64,000 nucleotides of DNA from Novosphingobium guangzhouense (GTDB taxonomy: Bacteria; Pseudomonadota; Alphaproteobacteria; Sphingomonadales; Sphingomonadaceae), in the NCBI RefSeq assembly GCF_002896965.1, contig NZ_LYMM01000030.1:42059-106058 (forward strand), given 5' to 3'. The notes beneath the pieces were generated by a model that was not told where the DNA came from, did no database searches, and saw only the letters and a program-made list of their open reading frames with translations. This document shows, piece after piece, positions 45,691-54,882 of this stretch. A program made the translations under genes and the position numbers. Position 1 is the first letter of the stretch. Each line of letters opens with the position of its first letter.

Positions 45691-47700
45691 ATGTCCGACG
45701 ACCTCTTCGACAAGCTCCCCGCCGCTTCCGGCGAGTCCTATGACGGTTCCGCCATCGAGGTGCTGGAGGGTCTCGAACCTGTCCGCCGCCGCCCGGGCAT
45801 GTACATCGGGGGCACCGACGAACGCGCGCTGCACCACCTTGCAGCCGAAGTTCTCGACAACGCGATGGACGAAGCCGTCGCCGGGCACGCCAACCGCATC
45901 GAAGTGACGCTGGAAGAGGAACCCGGAACCGCCGGTCGCCTCACCATCACCGATAACGGGCGCGGCATCCCGGTGGACGAACATCCCAAGTTTCCCGGCA
46001 AGTCGGCGCTGGAAGTGATCCTTTCCACCCTTCATTCAGGCGGCAAGTTCTCCGGCAAGGCCTATGCCACCTCGGGCGGTCTGCATGGCGTCGGCATCTC
46101 GGTGGTCAATGCATTGTCGGTCAAGACGCGCGTGGAAGTGGCGCGCAACAAGGAGCTTTACGCGCAGGAATTCTCACGCGGGGTAACCCTTGGCCCGATC
46201 CAGCGCGTGGGCGCGGCGCCCAACCGGCGCGGCACCGCCGTCACCTTCACGCCTGACACCGAGATCTTCGGCGACCAGAAGTTCAAGCCCGCACGGCTGT
46301 TCAAGCTGGTCCGGTCGAAGGCTTACCTGTTCGCAGGCGTGGAAATCCGCTGGAAGTGCTCACCCGCGCTTGCCGTGGACGGCGTTCCGGCGGAAGCAAC
46401 CTTCCAGTTCCCCGGCGGTCTGGCCGACCACCTTGCCGAACAGATCGGCAGCCGCGAATGCGTGACCACACAGTTCTTCTCTGGCAGTCAGGACTTTCCC
46501 AAGGGCGAAGACGGTGCAGAACAGGGCCGCGTGGAATGGGCGATCGCCTGGCCGCTCTATTCTGACGGCAGCTATTCGTGGTACTGCAACACCATTCCGA
46601 CGCCCGATGGCGGCACCCATGAACAGGGCCTTCGCGGCGCGCTGACCAAGGGCATCCGCGCCTTCGCCGATCTTGTCGGACAGGCCAAGAAGGCCAAGGA
46701 CATCACGCCTGACGACGTGGTGACCGGCAGCGAAGTGATGCTTTCGGTCTTCATCCGCGACCCCCAGTTCCAAAGCCAGACGAAGGACCGCCTGACCTCG
46801 CCGGAGGCCGCGCGCATGGTCGAGGCGGCAGTGCGCGACCACTTCGACCACTTCCTCACCGACAACCTAGATCGCGGCAAGGCGCTGCTGGGCGCGGTGA
46901 TGGAGCGCATGGATGAACGCCTGCGCCGCAAGGCAGAGCGAGAGGTCAAGCGCAAGACCGCCACCAACGCCCGCAAGCTGCGCCTTCCCGGCAAGCTGAC
47001 CGACTGTTCGGGCGAAGGGCATGGCGAAACCGAACTGTTCATCGTCGAAGGCGATTCGGCAGGTGGCTCGGCCAAACAGGCGCGCGATCGCAAGACGCAG
47101 GCGATCCTGCCGATCCGCGGCAAGATCCTCAACGTTGCCAGCGCCACGGCGGACAAGATCCGCGCCAACCAGGAAATCGCCGACCTCGGCCTCGCGCTCG
47201 GCTGCGGCACCCGCAAGGACTGCAATGCGGACAACCTGCGCTACGACCGCATCGTCATCATGACCGACGCCGACGTGGACGGTGCGCATATCGCCACGCT
47301 GCTGATGACCTTCTTCTTCCAGGAAATGCCGGAAATCGTGCGGCGCGGACACCTCTACCTCGCCCAGCCGCCGCTCTATCGTCTGACCTCGGGCGCCACT
47401 TCGGCCTATGCCCGCGACGATGCGCATCGCGCGGAACTGGAAGCGACCAGGTTCAAGGGCAAGAAGGTCGAAGTCGGCCGCTTCAAGGGGCTTGGCGAAA
47501 TGAACCCCGGCCAGTTGCGCGAAACCACGATGAGCCCGGAAACCCGTTCACTGATCCGCATCACGCTGCCGCAGGAGAATGAGGGGCGCTTTGCCGTCAA
47601 GGATCTGGTCGACAGGCTGATGGGCCGCAACCCGGAGCACCGCTTCAACTTCATCCAGAACCGTGCAGGCGACGTCGATCGGGAATTGATCGACGCCTGA
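45691..47700 (+). CDS. parE: DNA topoisomerase IV subunit B
   Basis: 669-residue type IIA topoisomerase ATPase subunit that decatenates daughter chromosomes with ParC. The GHKL ATPase domain has EVLDNAMDEA and ITDNGRGIP. The transducer follows, then the Toprim domain with FIVEGDSAGGSA and TDADVDGAHI. The C-terminus ends in the family region RNPEHRFNFIQ. The ATG at 45691 is used; a GTG 9 bases earlier is possible. Assignment to ParE, not GyrB, rests on length and the DDLFDKLP N-terminus typical of alphaproteobacterial ParE. Confidence 0.92.
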   Translation: MSDDLFDKLPAASGESYDGSAIEVLEGLEPVRRRPGMYIGGTDERALHHLAAEVLDNAMDEAVAGHANRIEVTLEEEPGTAGRLTITDNGRGIPVDEHPKFPGKSALEVILSTLHSGGKFSGKAYATSGGLHGVGISVVNALSVKTRVEVARNKELYAQEFSRGVTLGPIQRVGAAPNRRGTAVTFTPDTEIFGDQKFKPARLFKLVRSKAYLFAGVEIRWKCSPALAVDGVPAEATFQFPGGLADHLAEQIGSRECVTTQFFSGSQDFPKGEDGAEQGRVEWAIAWPLYSDGSYSWYCNTIPTPDGGTHEQGLRGALTKGIRAFADLVGQAKKAKDITPDDVVTGSEVMLSVFIRDPQFQSQTKDRLTSPEAARMVEAAVRDHFDHFLTDNLDRGKALLGAVMERMDERLRRKAEREVKRKTATNARKLRLPGKLTDCSGEGHGETELFIVEGDSAGGSAKQARDRKTQAILPIRGKILNVASATADKIRANQEIADLGLALGCGTRKDCNADNLRYDRIVIMTDADVDGAHIATLLMTFFFQEMPEIVRRGHLYLAQPPLYRLTSGATSAYARDDAHRAELEATRFKGKKVEVGRFKGLGEMNPGQLRETTMSPETRSLIRITLPQENEGRFAVKDLVDRLMGRNPEHRFNFIQNRAGDVDRELIDA

Positions 47701-47768
47701 CGGACATCGGTTGACCTGTCCCCTGCCGCTCGTCAGCCTGTGGGGCGATGATGGCGAAGGGGCATTCC

Positions 47769-49091
47769 ATGGTCGGGTTGCTGCGTGGTTTTCTGGGGCT
47801 AATGCTGGCGCTGGTTTTGGGGCTGGTTCTGGCGCTCGTTCCGGGCAGCGCTTCCGCGCAGGCCGAGGACGCTACGGAAGCGTTACTGCGCGATCGGGCT
47901 GATCAGGTCATCGCGGTAATGCAGGGCACGCGCGATCCGGCGCAGACTTTCGACGCCCGTTTCCTGAACGAAGTCCCGGCAGAGCGCCTACGTGCCCTCA
48001 CCGCCCAGATCACCGCGCAGGGTGGTGCGGTCGAAGGTTATGCCGACTTCCGGCGGGAGCAGCAGCGCTCGGCAACATTCACCCTGAAGCTGGCCAATGC
48101 CACGGCGCCCGCCCGGATCGAACTGGGCGCCGGCGACCAGCCCCGCGTCGCAGGCTTTCGTATCTTTGCCGTAACGCCGCTTGCCGACAGTCTCGACGCG
48201 CTGGAAGCAGACTTCGCCGCCCTGCCCGGCACCGCAGGGTTCGCGCTCTACCGCCTTGGCGATGGCGCGCCCGCGCTTGTGAAGGGACGCAAGGCAACGG
48301 TGCCCTTCGCGGTGGGCTCCTCCTTCAAGCTATATGTGCTTGCCGCGCTGGCCCGGCAGGTGAACGAAGGCAAGCGGCGCTGGAGCGACGTGGTGCCGGT
48401 AGAGGGCAAGTCCTTCCCCGGCGGCACCATCCACACGCTGCCCGATGGAGCGCCCGTCACGCTTCACACCCTGGCCAGCCTGATGATCTCGATCAGCGAC
48501 AATACCGCCACCGATATGCTGGTGCGGCTCGTCGGGCAGGACGCACTGGACCGCGAGGTTCGCCTTGCCGGGCATGCAAAGCCCGAGGCGCTGGCCCCGA
48601 TGCTGACAACCGCGCAGCTCTTTGCCCTCAAGCGCGGCGGCGATGCGGTGACGCGGGACTATGCACGCGCCACACCGCAGGAACGCCAGCGCCGGCTCGA
48701 CGCGCTCGACCTCTCTCGGATCGCCCAGGCCGATCCCGGAGAAGTCTTCGGTCATGGTCCTGTAGCGATCGAGCGGATCGAATGGTTCGCCTCCCCCGCC
48801 GACCTTGCCGGCGTGATGGACGACCTGCGCCGTCTCGACAGCCGGGAAGTGTTCGACATTCTTGGCATCAACCCGGCGATGGACGATGCCAGCGCCCGCG
48901 CACACGCCTATGTGGGCTACAAGGGCGGCTCGGAGGACGGCGTGATCAGCATGACCTGGCTCCTGCGCGATGCGGCAGGCACATGGTCGGTCGCGACCGG
49001 AAGCTGGAACGATGGCAAGGCGCCGGTCGACAACCAGCGCTTCGAACTGCTCATGCTGCGGCTGGCAAGGCTGGCGAGGCTGGCGCGCTGA
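47769..49091 (+). CDS. Serine hydrolase, class A beta-lactamase-like
   Basis: 440 residues with a signal peptide (VLGLVLALVPGSASA-QA), so periplasmic. The N-terminal ~130 mature residues form a small cystatin/NTF2-like accessory domain. The C-terminal domain is the penicilloyl-serine transferase fold: Ser184-x-x-Lys187 (GSSFK), Ser243-Asp244-Asn245 (SISDN) and Lys385-Gly-Gly (YKGGS). I do not see an obvious Glu166-type omega loop, so it may not be an efficient beta-lactamase. A peptidase or esterase role is possible. The ATG at 47769 follows GAAGGGG; an upstream ATG pair at 47748/47751 is less supported. Confidence 0.82.
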   Translation: MVGLLRGFLGLMLALVLGLVLALVPGSASAQAEDATEALLRDRADQVIAVMQGTRDPAQTFDARFLNEVPAERLRALTAQITAQGGAVEGYADFRREQQRSATFTLKLANATAPARIELGAGDQPRVAGFRIFAVTPLADSLDALEADFAALPGTAGFALYRLGDGAPALVKGRKATVPFAVGSSFKLYVLAALARQVNEGKRRWSDVVPVEGKSFPGGTIHTLPDGAPVTLHTLASLMISISDNTATDMLVRLVGQDALDREVRLAGHAKPEALAPMLTTAQLFALKRGGDAVTRDYARATPQERQRRLDALDLSRIAQADPGEVFGHGPVAIERIEWFASPADLAGVMDDLRRLDSREVFDILGINPAMDDASARAHAYVGYKGGSEDGVISMTWLLRDAAGTWSVATGSWNDGKAPVDNQRFELLMLRLARLARLAR

Positions 49092-50259
49092 CCTTTCGCC
49101 ACAGCACGAAGAACAAGAGACCCAGCACCGGCACCATGACCGGCAGGCCAAGGCTCAACGCCAGCGGCCGCGCGAAGGCCGGTCCGACGAAGGCCAGCAG
49201 GATCGCCAGCTTCTCCCAATCGTCAAAACCATCGCGCAGCCCCCTCCCCACCAGCCAGATCAGCGGGAACGCCAGCAGCACCATGTCATAATCGAGCACG
49301 AAGGGCGTCGCCAGCGGCGCTCCTGCAAGGGCAAGTGCGGCCAGTCCGGTGGTCCATCCTGCCCGCCAAGCCACCCGCGCCAGCACGGCGGCCACCGCCA
49401 GAATGACCAGTGCCTGCCCCGCGTAAGCCACCTCTGTCGTCGCGCCCAGCAACTTGAGCGCAGCGAAGGGGCTCACCATCTTGGCATAGCCGACAGCGCC
49501 CGCCGCCATGGCTTCCTGCGCGCGGCCACTGGCGGCCAGCCACCCGGCCCATACCTCCACGCCGAACAGCATGGCCGATGCCGTCGCCAGCAGCCCGGCG
49601 GTCAGGACGGCGGCAAGGATCGTGCGCCACTGCCCCGTCAGCAGCAGGACGATCGGCAGCAGCAAGCCGAACTGCGGTTTGATCGTCGCCAGCCCCAGCA
49701 GCACACCTGCCGCAACGGGACGCAGGGGCACCAGGCACAGCCCCGCCCCCAGCAACCCGGCAACGAGGAACGCCGTCTGACCATGCGTCACCACGATCGG
49801 CACTGCCGGAAACGCCAGGATCAGCAACCACAGCGGCACCGGCAACTTCGCCTCGTGCCACCAGACGCGCGTACTTGCGACATAGACCGTTGCCGTCGTC
49901 AGCAGCCACCCAGCCAGCGCCGGGAAGTAACCCATGCCTCCCAGCGGCCAGCAGAACGGCAGGAAGGACGGCGGGTAGAAGAACGCGGTATAGCCGCCCG
50001 CCGAGGCATAATACGCCCGCTGCGCAGCGATATGGGCCCCGCCGTCATAGATGTCGGCTCCTTCGCGCAGCATGTGCCCCGCCGTCCAGAAGCTGATGAA
50101 ATCGCTGCCCAGCAGGAACCCGTTGCGATCGATACCGCCGTGCGAACCCGCCACCAGCCAGACCAGCATCCCCACGTTGAGCAGCGCCAGAATGCGCAGG
50201 TAGGCACGGCAACGCGCCGCGCCCAGCCAGTCCATCTTTCGCAGGAAATAGAGCCCCAT
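49051..50259 (-). CDS. GT87 family (DUF2029) integral membrane glycosyltransferase
   Basis: 402 residues with about ten hydrophobic helices. The GT87/DUF2029 pattern is seen: a first helix, then GSDFISFWTAG and YPPSFLPF in the periplasmic loop (the acidic residue in GSDF is the candidate catalytic base), and THGQTAFL with KPQFGLL further on. Members transfer mannose or other sugars from polyprenyl-phosphate donors. The C-terminal coding part overlaps the convergent serine hydrolase by 41 bases. The acceptor is unknown. Confidence 0.82.
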   Translation of the reverse strand: MGLYFLRKMDWLGAARCRAYLRILALLNVGMLVWLVAGSHGGIDRNGFLLGSDFISFWTAGHMLREGADIYDGGAHIAAQRAYYASAGGYTAFFYPPSFLPFCWPLGGMGYFPALAGWLLTTATVYVASTRVWWHEAKLPVPLWLLILAFPAVPIVVTHGQTAFLVAGLLGAGLCLVPLRPVAAGVLLGLATIKPQFGLLLPIVLLLTGQWRTILAAVLTAGLLATASAMLFGVEVWAGWLAASGRAQEAMAAGAVGYAKMVSPFAALKLLGATTEVAYAGQALVILAVAAVLARVAWRAGWTTGLAALALAGAPLATPFVLDYDMVLLAFPLIWLVGRGLRDGFDDWEKLAILLAFVGPAFARPLALSLGLPVMVPVLGLLFFVLWRKVSAPASPALPAAA

Positions 50260-50386
50260 GGGCGATGCTGTGCAACGCCCGATCAGGGAAGTCCATCGCC
50301 TCCCCGTCGTATCCGGAGCGATATTGCCTTGCTGCGCCGCACCACATAAGGCTTAATCAAACGGTTAAAGCGAGTGGGATAAGCCG

Positions 50387-51232
50387 ATGCAGCGTTTCGA
50401 AGGCACCAGCAATTATGTCGCCACCGAAGACCTGAAGGTCGCGGTCAATGCCGCTGTGCTGTTGCGCCGCCCGCTGCTGGTCAAGGGAGAGCCCGGCACC
50501 GGCAAGACAGTGCTGGCCGAACAGATCGCACAGGCTCTGGACGCGCCGCTGATCACCTGGAACGTCAAGTCCACCACCAAGGCGCATCAGGGGCTTTACG
50601 AATATGACGCGGTAGCGCGCCTGCGGGACGGCCAGCTGGGCGATGCACGGGTCCATGATATCGGCAACTACATCCGCAAGGGCAAGCTGTGGGAGGCTTT
50701 CACCGCGCCGCGGCTGCCGGTGCTGCTGATCGACGAGATCGACAAGGCCGATATCGAATTTCCCAACGACCTTCTGGCCGAACTGGACCGCATGGCCTTC
50801 GACGTCTACGAGACGGGCGAACACGTCGCCGCGGTGGAACGGCCGATCGTGGTCATCACGTCCAACAACGAGAAGGACTTGCCCGACGCGTTCCTGCGCC
50901 GCTGCTTCTTCCACTACATCCGCTTCCCCGATCGCGAGACGATGGAAGCCATCGTCGATGTCCATTTCCCCGGCATACAGAAGGTGCTGGTGCGCAAGGC
51001 GATGGAGATCTTCTACGAACTGCGCGAAGTGCCCGGCCTCAAGAAGAAGCCATCAACCAGCGAACTGCTCGACTGGCTGAAGCTGCTGATGAACGAGGAC
51101 ATGCCGCTGGACGTGCTGCAGAGCAAGGACCCCGGCAAGGCCATTCCGCCGCTGCACGGCGCGCTGCTCAAGAACGAACAGGACGTGATGATGTTCGAAA
51201 GGCTGGCCTTCATGGCACGGGGCAATCGCTGA
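50387..51232 (+). CDS. MoxR family AAA+ ATPase
   Basis: 281-residue AAA+ protein. Walker A GEPGTGKT lies near residues 33-40, Walker B is VLLIDEIDKAD, sensor 1 is VITSNNEKDLPDAFLRRC (core VITSNN) and the C-terminal lid follows. MoxR ATPases act with VWA-domain proteins to insert metals or remodel complexes. A VWA gene follows at 52745, separated by GFA and DUF817 genes. The target complex is not encoded in the window. Confidence 0.92.
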   Translation: MQRFEGTSNYVATEDLKVAVNAAVLLRRPLLVKGEPGTGKTVLAEQIAQALDAPLITWNVKSTTKAHQGLYEYDAVARLRDGQLGDARVHDIGNYIRKGKLWEAFTAPRLPVLLIDEIDKADIEFPNDLLAELDRMAFDVYETGEHVAAVERPIVVITSNNEKDLPDAFLRRCFFHYIRFPDRETMEAIVDVHFPGIQKVLVRKAMEIFYELREVPGLKKKPSTSELLDWLKLLMNEDMPLDVLQSKDPGKAIPPLHGALLKNEQDVMMFERLAFMARGNR

Positions 51233-51233
51233 G

Positions 51234-51677
51234 ATGACCGCGCTTCTCTACACCGGCCGCTGCAACTGCGGTGCGGTGACGGCAGAGATCACCGCAGAGC
51301 CGGTCGCCACGCGCCAGTGCTGGTGCCGTCAGTGCCAGAAGACGGCGGCGGGCGGCCCGACCAACAATGCGATGTTCCCGACCGATTCGGTGACGCTTTC
51401 GGGGGCGCGCGGTGAATTCGTCTATGTCGCCGCCAGCGGAAACACGCTGACGCAGGAGTTCTGCCTGTCCTGCGGCAGCCCGGTGCTTGGCCGGTCAAGC
51501 GCCCGTCCACAGTTCCGCACCATCCGCATCGGCATGCTGGAAGGCGATCATCGCCTGAGGCCCGCGATGGCGATCTGGACTGACGACGCGCCCGACTGGG
51601 CGATGATCGACCCGGCGCTGGAACGCTGGCCGCAGCAGCCGCCCGCGCCCATGCCCAAGCCCACATCGCAGGACTGA
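51234..51677 (+). CDS. GFA/CENP-V family zinc protein
   Basis: 147-residue member of the glutathione-dependent formaldehyde-activating enzyme (Gfa)-like family. The zinc-binding sets are GRCNCGAVT, QCWCRQCQ and FCLSCGSPV (CxC, CxxC, CxxC pattern). Most family members are not true formaldehyde enzymes, so the activity is open. It starts one base after the moxR stop, so it is co-translated, and lies 17 bases before the DUF817 gene. Confidence 0.85.
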   Translation: MTALLYTGRCNCGAVTAEITAEPVATRQCWCRQCQKTAAGGPTNNAMFPTDSVTLSGARGEFVYVAASGNTLTQEFCLSCGSPVLGRSSARPQFRTIRIGMLEGDHRLRPAMAIWTDDAPDWAMIDPALERWPQQPPAPMPKPTSQD

Positions 51678-51694
51678 GCACAGGCATTCGGGCC

Positions 51695-52579
51695 ATGACC
51701 ACGGGGCCGACCACGCACACCCGCTTTGCCGCAATCCGCGCGCGGCTGGAAGAGTTCACGCCGCGTCCGGGCTGGCGCGCGTGGACCTACGAATTCGCGC
51801 TGTTCGGGTTCAAGCAGGGCTGGGCCTGCCTGTTCGGAGCACTTCTGCTGGCGCTGCTGCTGGGCACGCATCTGTTCTATCCAGAGGATGCGCCGCTTGC
51901 GCGATACGATTTCCTGACGATCAGCGCGCTGGCCATCCAGCTTGCCATGCTGGCGCTGCGACTGGAAACGCTGGAGGAAGCCAAGGTCATCCTTGCCTTC
52001 CATGCCGTCGGCACCGTGATGGAACTGTTCAAGACGGCGGTGGGATCATGGGAGTATCCGGAAGCGGCCATGTTGCGGATCGGCGGCGTGCCGCTGTTCT
52101 CGGGCTTCATGTACGCCGCCGTCGGCAGCTACATCGCGCGCGTCTGGCGGATTTTCGATTTCCGCTTCACCGGATACCCGCGCGAGTGGCTGTCGGTGGT
52201 GCTGGCCACGGCGATCTACGTCAATTTCTTTGCACACCACTGGCTGCCGGACATGCGGCTGATCCTCTTTGCCATGCTGGCGCTGTGCTTCGCCCGCACG
52301 CGCATCTGGTTTCGCGTCTGGCGCGAGGATCGCTGGATGCCGCTGCTGCTCGGCTGGTTCCTCGTCGCGCTGTTCATCTGGTTCGCAGAGAACCTTGCCA
52401 CGTTCTCGCGCGCGTGGATCTACCCAAGTCAGCGCAGCGGCTGGGCGATGGTCCATTTCGGCAAGCTGGGAGCGTGGTATCTGTTGATGTACATTTCGTT
52501 CGTGCTGGTCGCGCTCGTTCATCGGCCCCGGATGCGGGCGGCGGTTCCGTCCGTTTCCTACACCGCGCACGATCGGTAG
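51695..52579 (+). CDS. DUF817 family membrane protein
   Basis: 294-residue integral membrane protein with about eight hydrophobic helices. The DUF817 signature is visible in EFALFGFKQGWACLFG (near residue 29), LEEAKVILAFHAVGTVMELFK (part), NFFAHHWLPD and WFAENLATFSRAW. Function is unknown. It is the third gene of the MoxR unit and overlaps nothing. The next start, of the VWA gene, is 165 bases away. Confidence 0.85.
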   Translation: MTTGPTTHTRFAAIRARLEEFTPRPGWRAWTYEFALFGFKQGWACLFGALLLALLLGTHLFYPEDAPLARYDFLTISALAIQLAMLALRLETLEEAKVILAFHAVGTVMELFKTAVGSWEYPEAAMLRIGGVPLFSGFMYAAVGSYIARVWRIFDFRFTGYPREWLSVVLATAIYVNFFAHHWLPDMRLILFAMLALCFARTRIWFRVWREDRWMPLLLGWFLVALFIWFAENLATFSRAWIYPSQRSGWAMVHFGKLGAWYLLMYISFVLVALVHRPRMRAAVPSVSYTAHDR

Positions 52580-52744
52580 AATGCGCCGCATGACCCGCCT
52601 GCCCGCCCTCCCCGACCTGTCACCTTGCGGTCTTCCCAAAGGTCACACGGCCTTTTCGGAAACCCTCGGAAAACCGGGGGACTCACGGGTAAGGCGACAC
52701 ATTTTCACCCGTCGTTCCGTGTCAACCCGCAGCCGGAGCCCGCG

Positions 52745-53926
52745 ATGTTCCTGAACTTCATCGACGAACTGCGCAGCGCCGGGATTCCCGCCTCGCTCAA
52801 AGAGCACCTGGTCCTGCTCGAAGCGCTCGACAAGGACGTGATCGAGCAGACGCCAGAGGCGTTCTACTACCTCAGCCGCGCCACGTTCGTGAAGGACGAG
52901 GGCCTGCTCGACCGTTTCGACCAGGTGTTCCGCAAGGTCTTCGAAGGCACCTTCAGCGACTACGGCCAGCAGCCGGTGGACATCCCCGAGGACTGGCTGA
53001 AAAAGCTGGCCGAACGCTATTTCACCGCCGAGGAGATGGAGGCGGTGAAGGCTCTCGGCTCGTGGGACGAGATCATGGAAACGCTCAAGAAGCGTCTGGA
53101 AGAACAGGAAAAGCGCCATCAGGGCGGCAACAAGTGGATCGGCACCAACGGCACGTCGCCGTTCGGCCATTCAGGTTACAACCCCGAAGGCGTGCGGATC
53201 GGCGGCGAAGGAAAGCAGGGCCGCGCAATCAAGGTCTGGGAAAAGCGCGAATTCGCCAACCTCGACAACAGCCGAGAACTAGGCACCCGCAACATCAAGG
53301 TGGCCCTGCGCCGCCTGCGCCGCTTCGCGCGTGAAGGCGCGGCAGAGGAACTTGACCTCGACGCCACGATCGCAGGCACGGCGAAACAGGGCTGGCTCGA
53401 CGTGGTCATGCGCCCGGAGCGGCACAATGCAGTAAAAGTGCTGCTGTTCCTCGACGTGGGCGGTTCGATGGACCCGTTCATCCGGCTGGTGGAGGACCTG
53501 TTCAGCGCCGCCACCGCAGAGTTCAAGAACATGGAGTTCTTCTACTTCCACAACTGCCTTTACGAAGGCGTATGGAAGGACAACCGCCGCCGCTGGAGCC
53601 AGCGCACACCGACCTGGGACGTGCTCCACAAGTACGGCCACGACTACAAGGTGATTTTCGTCGGCGATGCGGCGATGAGCCCTTACGAAATCAGCCACCC
53701 CGGCGGCTCGGTAGAGCACATGAACGAGGAGGCGGGCGCGGTATGGCTGAACCGCGTGGTTCAGACATATCCGGCAACGGTCTGGCTGAACCCCTCCGCC
53801 GAACGGCAGTGGGGCTACTCCGGATCGACCCGGATGATCCGCGAGATCATGGGCGGGGCCATGTACCCACTTACGCTCGACGGCCTGGACGACGCGATGC
53901 GCGAACTGACGCGCAAGAAGGGCTGA
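52745..53926 (+). CDS. VWA domain protein (CoxE-like), MoxR partner
   Basis: 393 residues. The N-terminal ~200 residues are helical (IDELRSAGIPASLKEHL...). The C-terminal von Willebrand A domain carries FLDVGGSMD, a metal-ion-dependent adhesion site in the DxGxS variant: the first serine of DxSxS is glycine. VWA proteins of this kind pair with MoxR ATPases in metal insertion, for example CoxD/CoxE for CO dehydrogenase. The ATG at 52745 follows CGGAG. The 165-base leader before it holds a small hairpin but no gene. Confidence 0.87.
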   Translation: MFLNFIDELRSAGIPASLKEHLVLLEALDKDVIEQTPEAFYYLSRATFVKDEGLLDRFDQVFRKVFEGTFSDYGQQPVDIPEDWLKKLAERYFTAEEMEAVKALGSWDEIMETLKKRLEEQEKRHQGGNKWIGTNGTSPFGHSGYNPEGVRIGGEGKQGRAIKVWEKREFANLDNSRELGTRNIKVALRRLRRFAREGAAEELDLDATIAGTAKQGWLDVVMRPERHNAVKVLLFLDVGGSMDPFIRLVEDLFSAATAEFKNMEFFYFHNCLYEGVWKDNRRRWSQRTPTWDVLHKYGHDYKVIFVGDAAMSPYEISHPGGSVEHMNEEAGAVWLNRVVQTYPATVWLNPSAERQWGYSGSTRMIREIMGGAMYPLTLDGLDDAMRELTRKKG

Positions 53927-53930
53927 AGCG

Positions 53931-54803
53931 TCAGTTCGCCTTCGGTTTGCGCGCGGCCATGTAAAGCCAGTCGCCCATGTTCAACATCGGCCCCAGCTTG
54001 GCCAGAGGAGCAAAGAGCGCCGCATAGGCCAGCCGCTTGGGCATTCGCGCCAGCGTCGCGGGGGTGCCGAAGGTATAGGCAAGGTCGATGTTGCAGTGGC
54101 GCACACCTTCGACGGAAAAGCCGGCCTGCCCGACCATGCGGGACAGCGTGGTCTGAGAGAACTGAAACAGATGATGCGGCGGTTCCGGATGAGGCCAGTA
54201 GTCCAGCCTGTTCGCCAGCGGCCGCGAAGCTCGGGGGAACAGCCCGTCGATGTTGGGGGTAGAGAGCACAAGCCATCCACCGGGCGCCAGAAGTTCAAAG
54301 GCCCGCGCAAGATCGGCCAGCGGATCAGGCACGTGTTCGATGACGTCGAATAGGGTGAGCACGTCACATGAACCGGCCTCAATGGTCGTATCGTGCAGCG
54401 TACCGCGCTCCACCGTCAGCCCGGTTCGGCGGCGGGCCTCGATCGCCGATTCTTCGGAGAACTCGATCCCGGAACAATCGAACCCTGCCTTCTGCGCAAG
54501 CAGAAGGAATTCCCCCGATGAACAGCCGACGTCGACAAGCCGCCCCTCTGTGACGAACCGCCGCGTAAATGTCAGGTGCCGCGCGGCGATCGCCGCCATG
54601 CGCCGCGATGCCGCGCTGTCGGGGTCATGCAGTTCGGAATGGTAATCGCTCTCCCCCGCGGAATAGAGCTTTCGCAGCCCTTCCGGATCGGGAGGATTCG
54701 AGACATAAGCCAGATCGCATCGAACGCACTGAACAAGATCAAACCCTTTGACCCTGAACAGGGGCTTCGTTCCTGCGCTGCCGCACATGTTGCAGTCGAC
54801 CAT
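53931..54803 (-). CDS. SAM-dependent methyltransferase with N-terminal zinc ribbon
   Basis: 290 residues. A Cys4 zinc ribbon opens the protein (CNMCG near residue 4, CVRCD near 26). The class I methyltransferase domain follows, with VDVGCSSGEFL (SAM motif I), FDVIEHVPDP and GGWLVLSTPN. The C-terminal ~60 residues carry the usual histidine-containing extension. The family often modifies sugars or cell-envelope precursors; substrate unknown. I chose the ATG at 54803 (MVDCNMCG) over 54815. A 12-bp inverted repeat overlaps the start region. Confidence 0.83.
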   Translation of the reverse strand: MVDCNMCGSAGTKPLFRVKGFDLVQCVRCDLAYVSNPPDPEGLRKLYSAGESDYHSELHDPDSAASRRMAAIAARHLTFTRRFVTEGRLVDVGCSSGEFLLLAQKAGFDCSGIEFSEESAIEARRRTGLTVERGTLHDTTIEAGSCDVLTLFDVIEHVPDPLADLARAFELLAPGGWLVLSTPNIDGLFPRASRPLANRLDYWPHPEPPHHLFQFSQTTLSRMVGQAGFSVEGVRHCNIDLAYTFGTPATLARMPKRLAYAALFAPLAKLGPMLNMGDWLYMAARKPKAN

Positions 54804-54813
54804 GTTACCCCAC

Positions 54814-54845
54814 ATCTGCCCTACGCAAGACTTCGTAGGGCAGAT
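54814..54845. repeat. 12-bp perfect inverted repeat upstream of the methyltransferase gene
   Basis: ATCTGCCCTACG (54814-54825) and CGTAGGGCAGAT (54834-54845) with an 8-base loop. It lies between the DUF1343 stop (54883) and the methyltransferase start (54803) on the same strand. There is no T-run after it. It may be an operator or an RNA hairpin that affects ribosome access. Confidence 0.7.
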
Positions 54846-54882
54846 CGATGGATGATCGGTTAACCGAACCCGATGAATGATT

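Noticed and set aside
52580..52744. Possible riboswitch in the leader of the VWA gene
   Set aside because: A small CCTCGG-AAAA-CCGGGG hairpin is present, but the surrounding sequence fits no riboswitch consensus I know.
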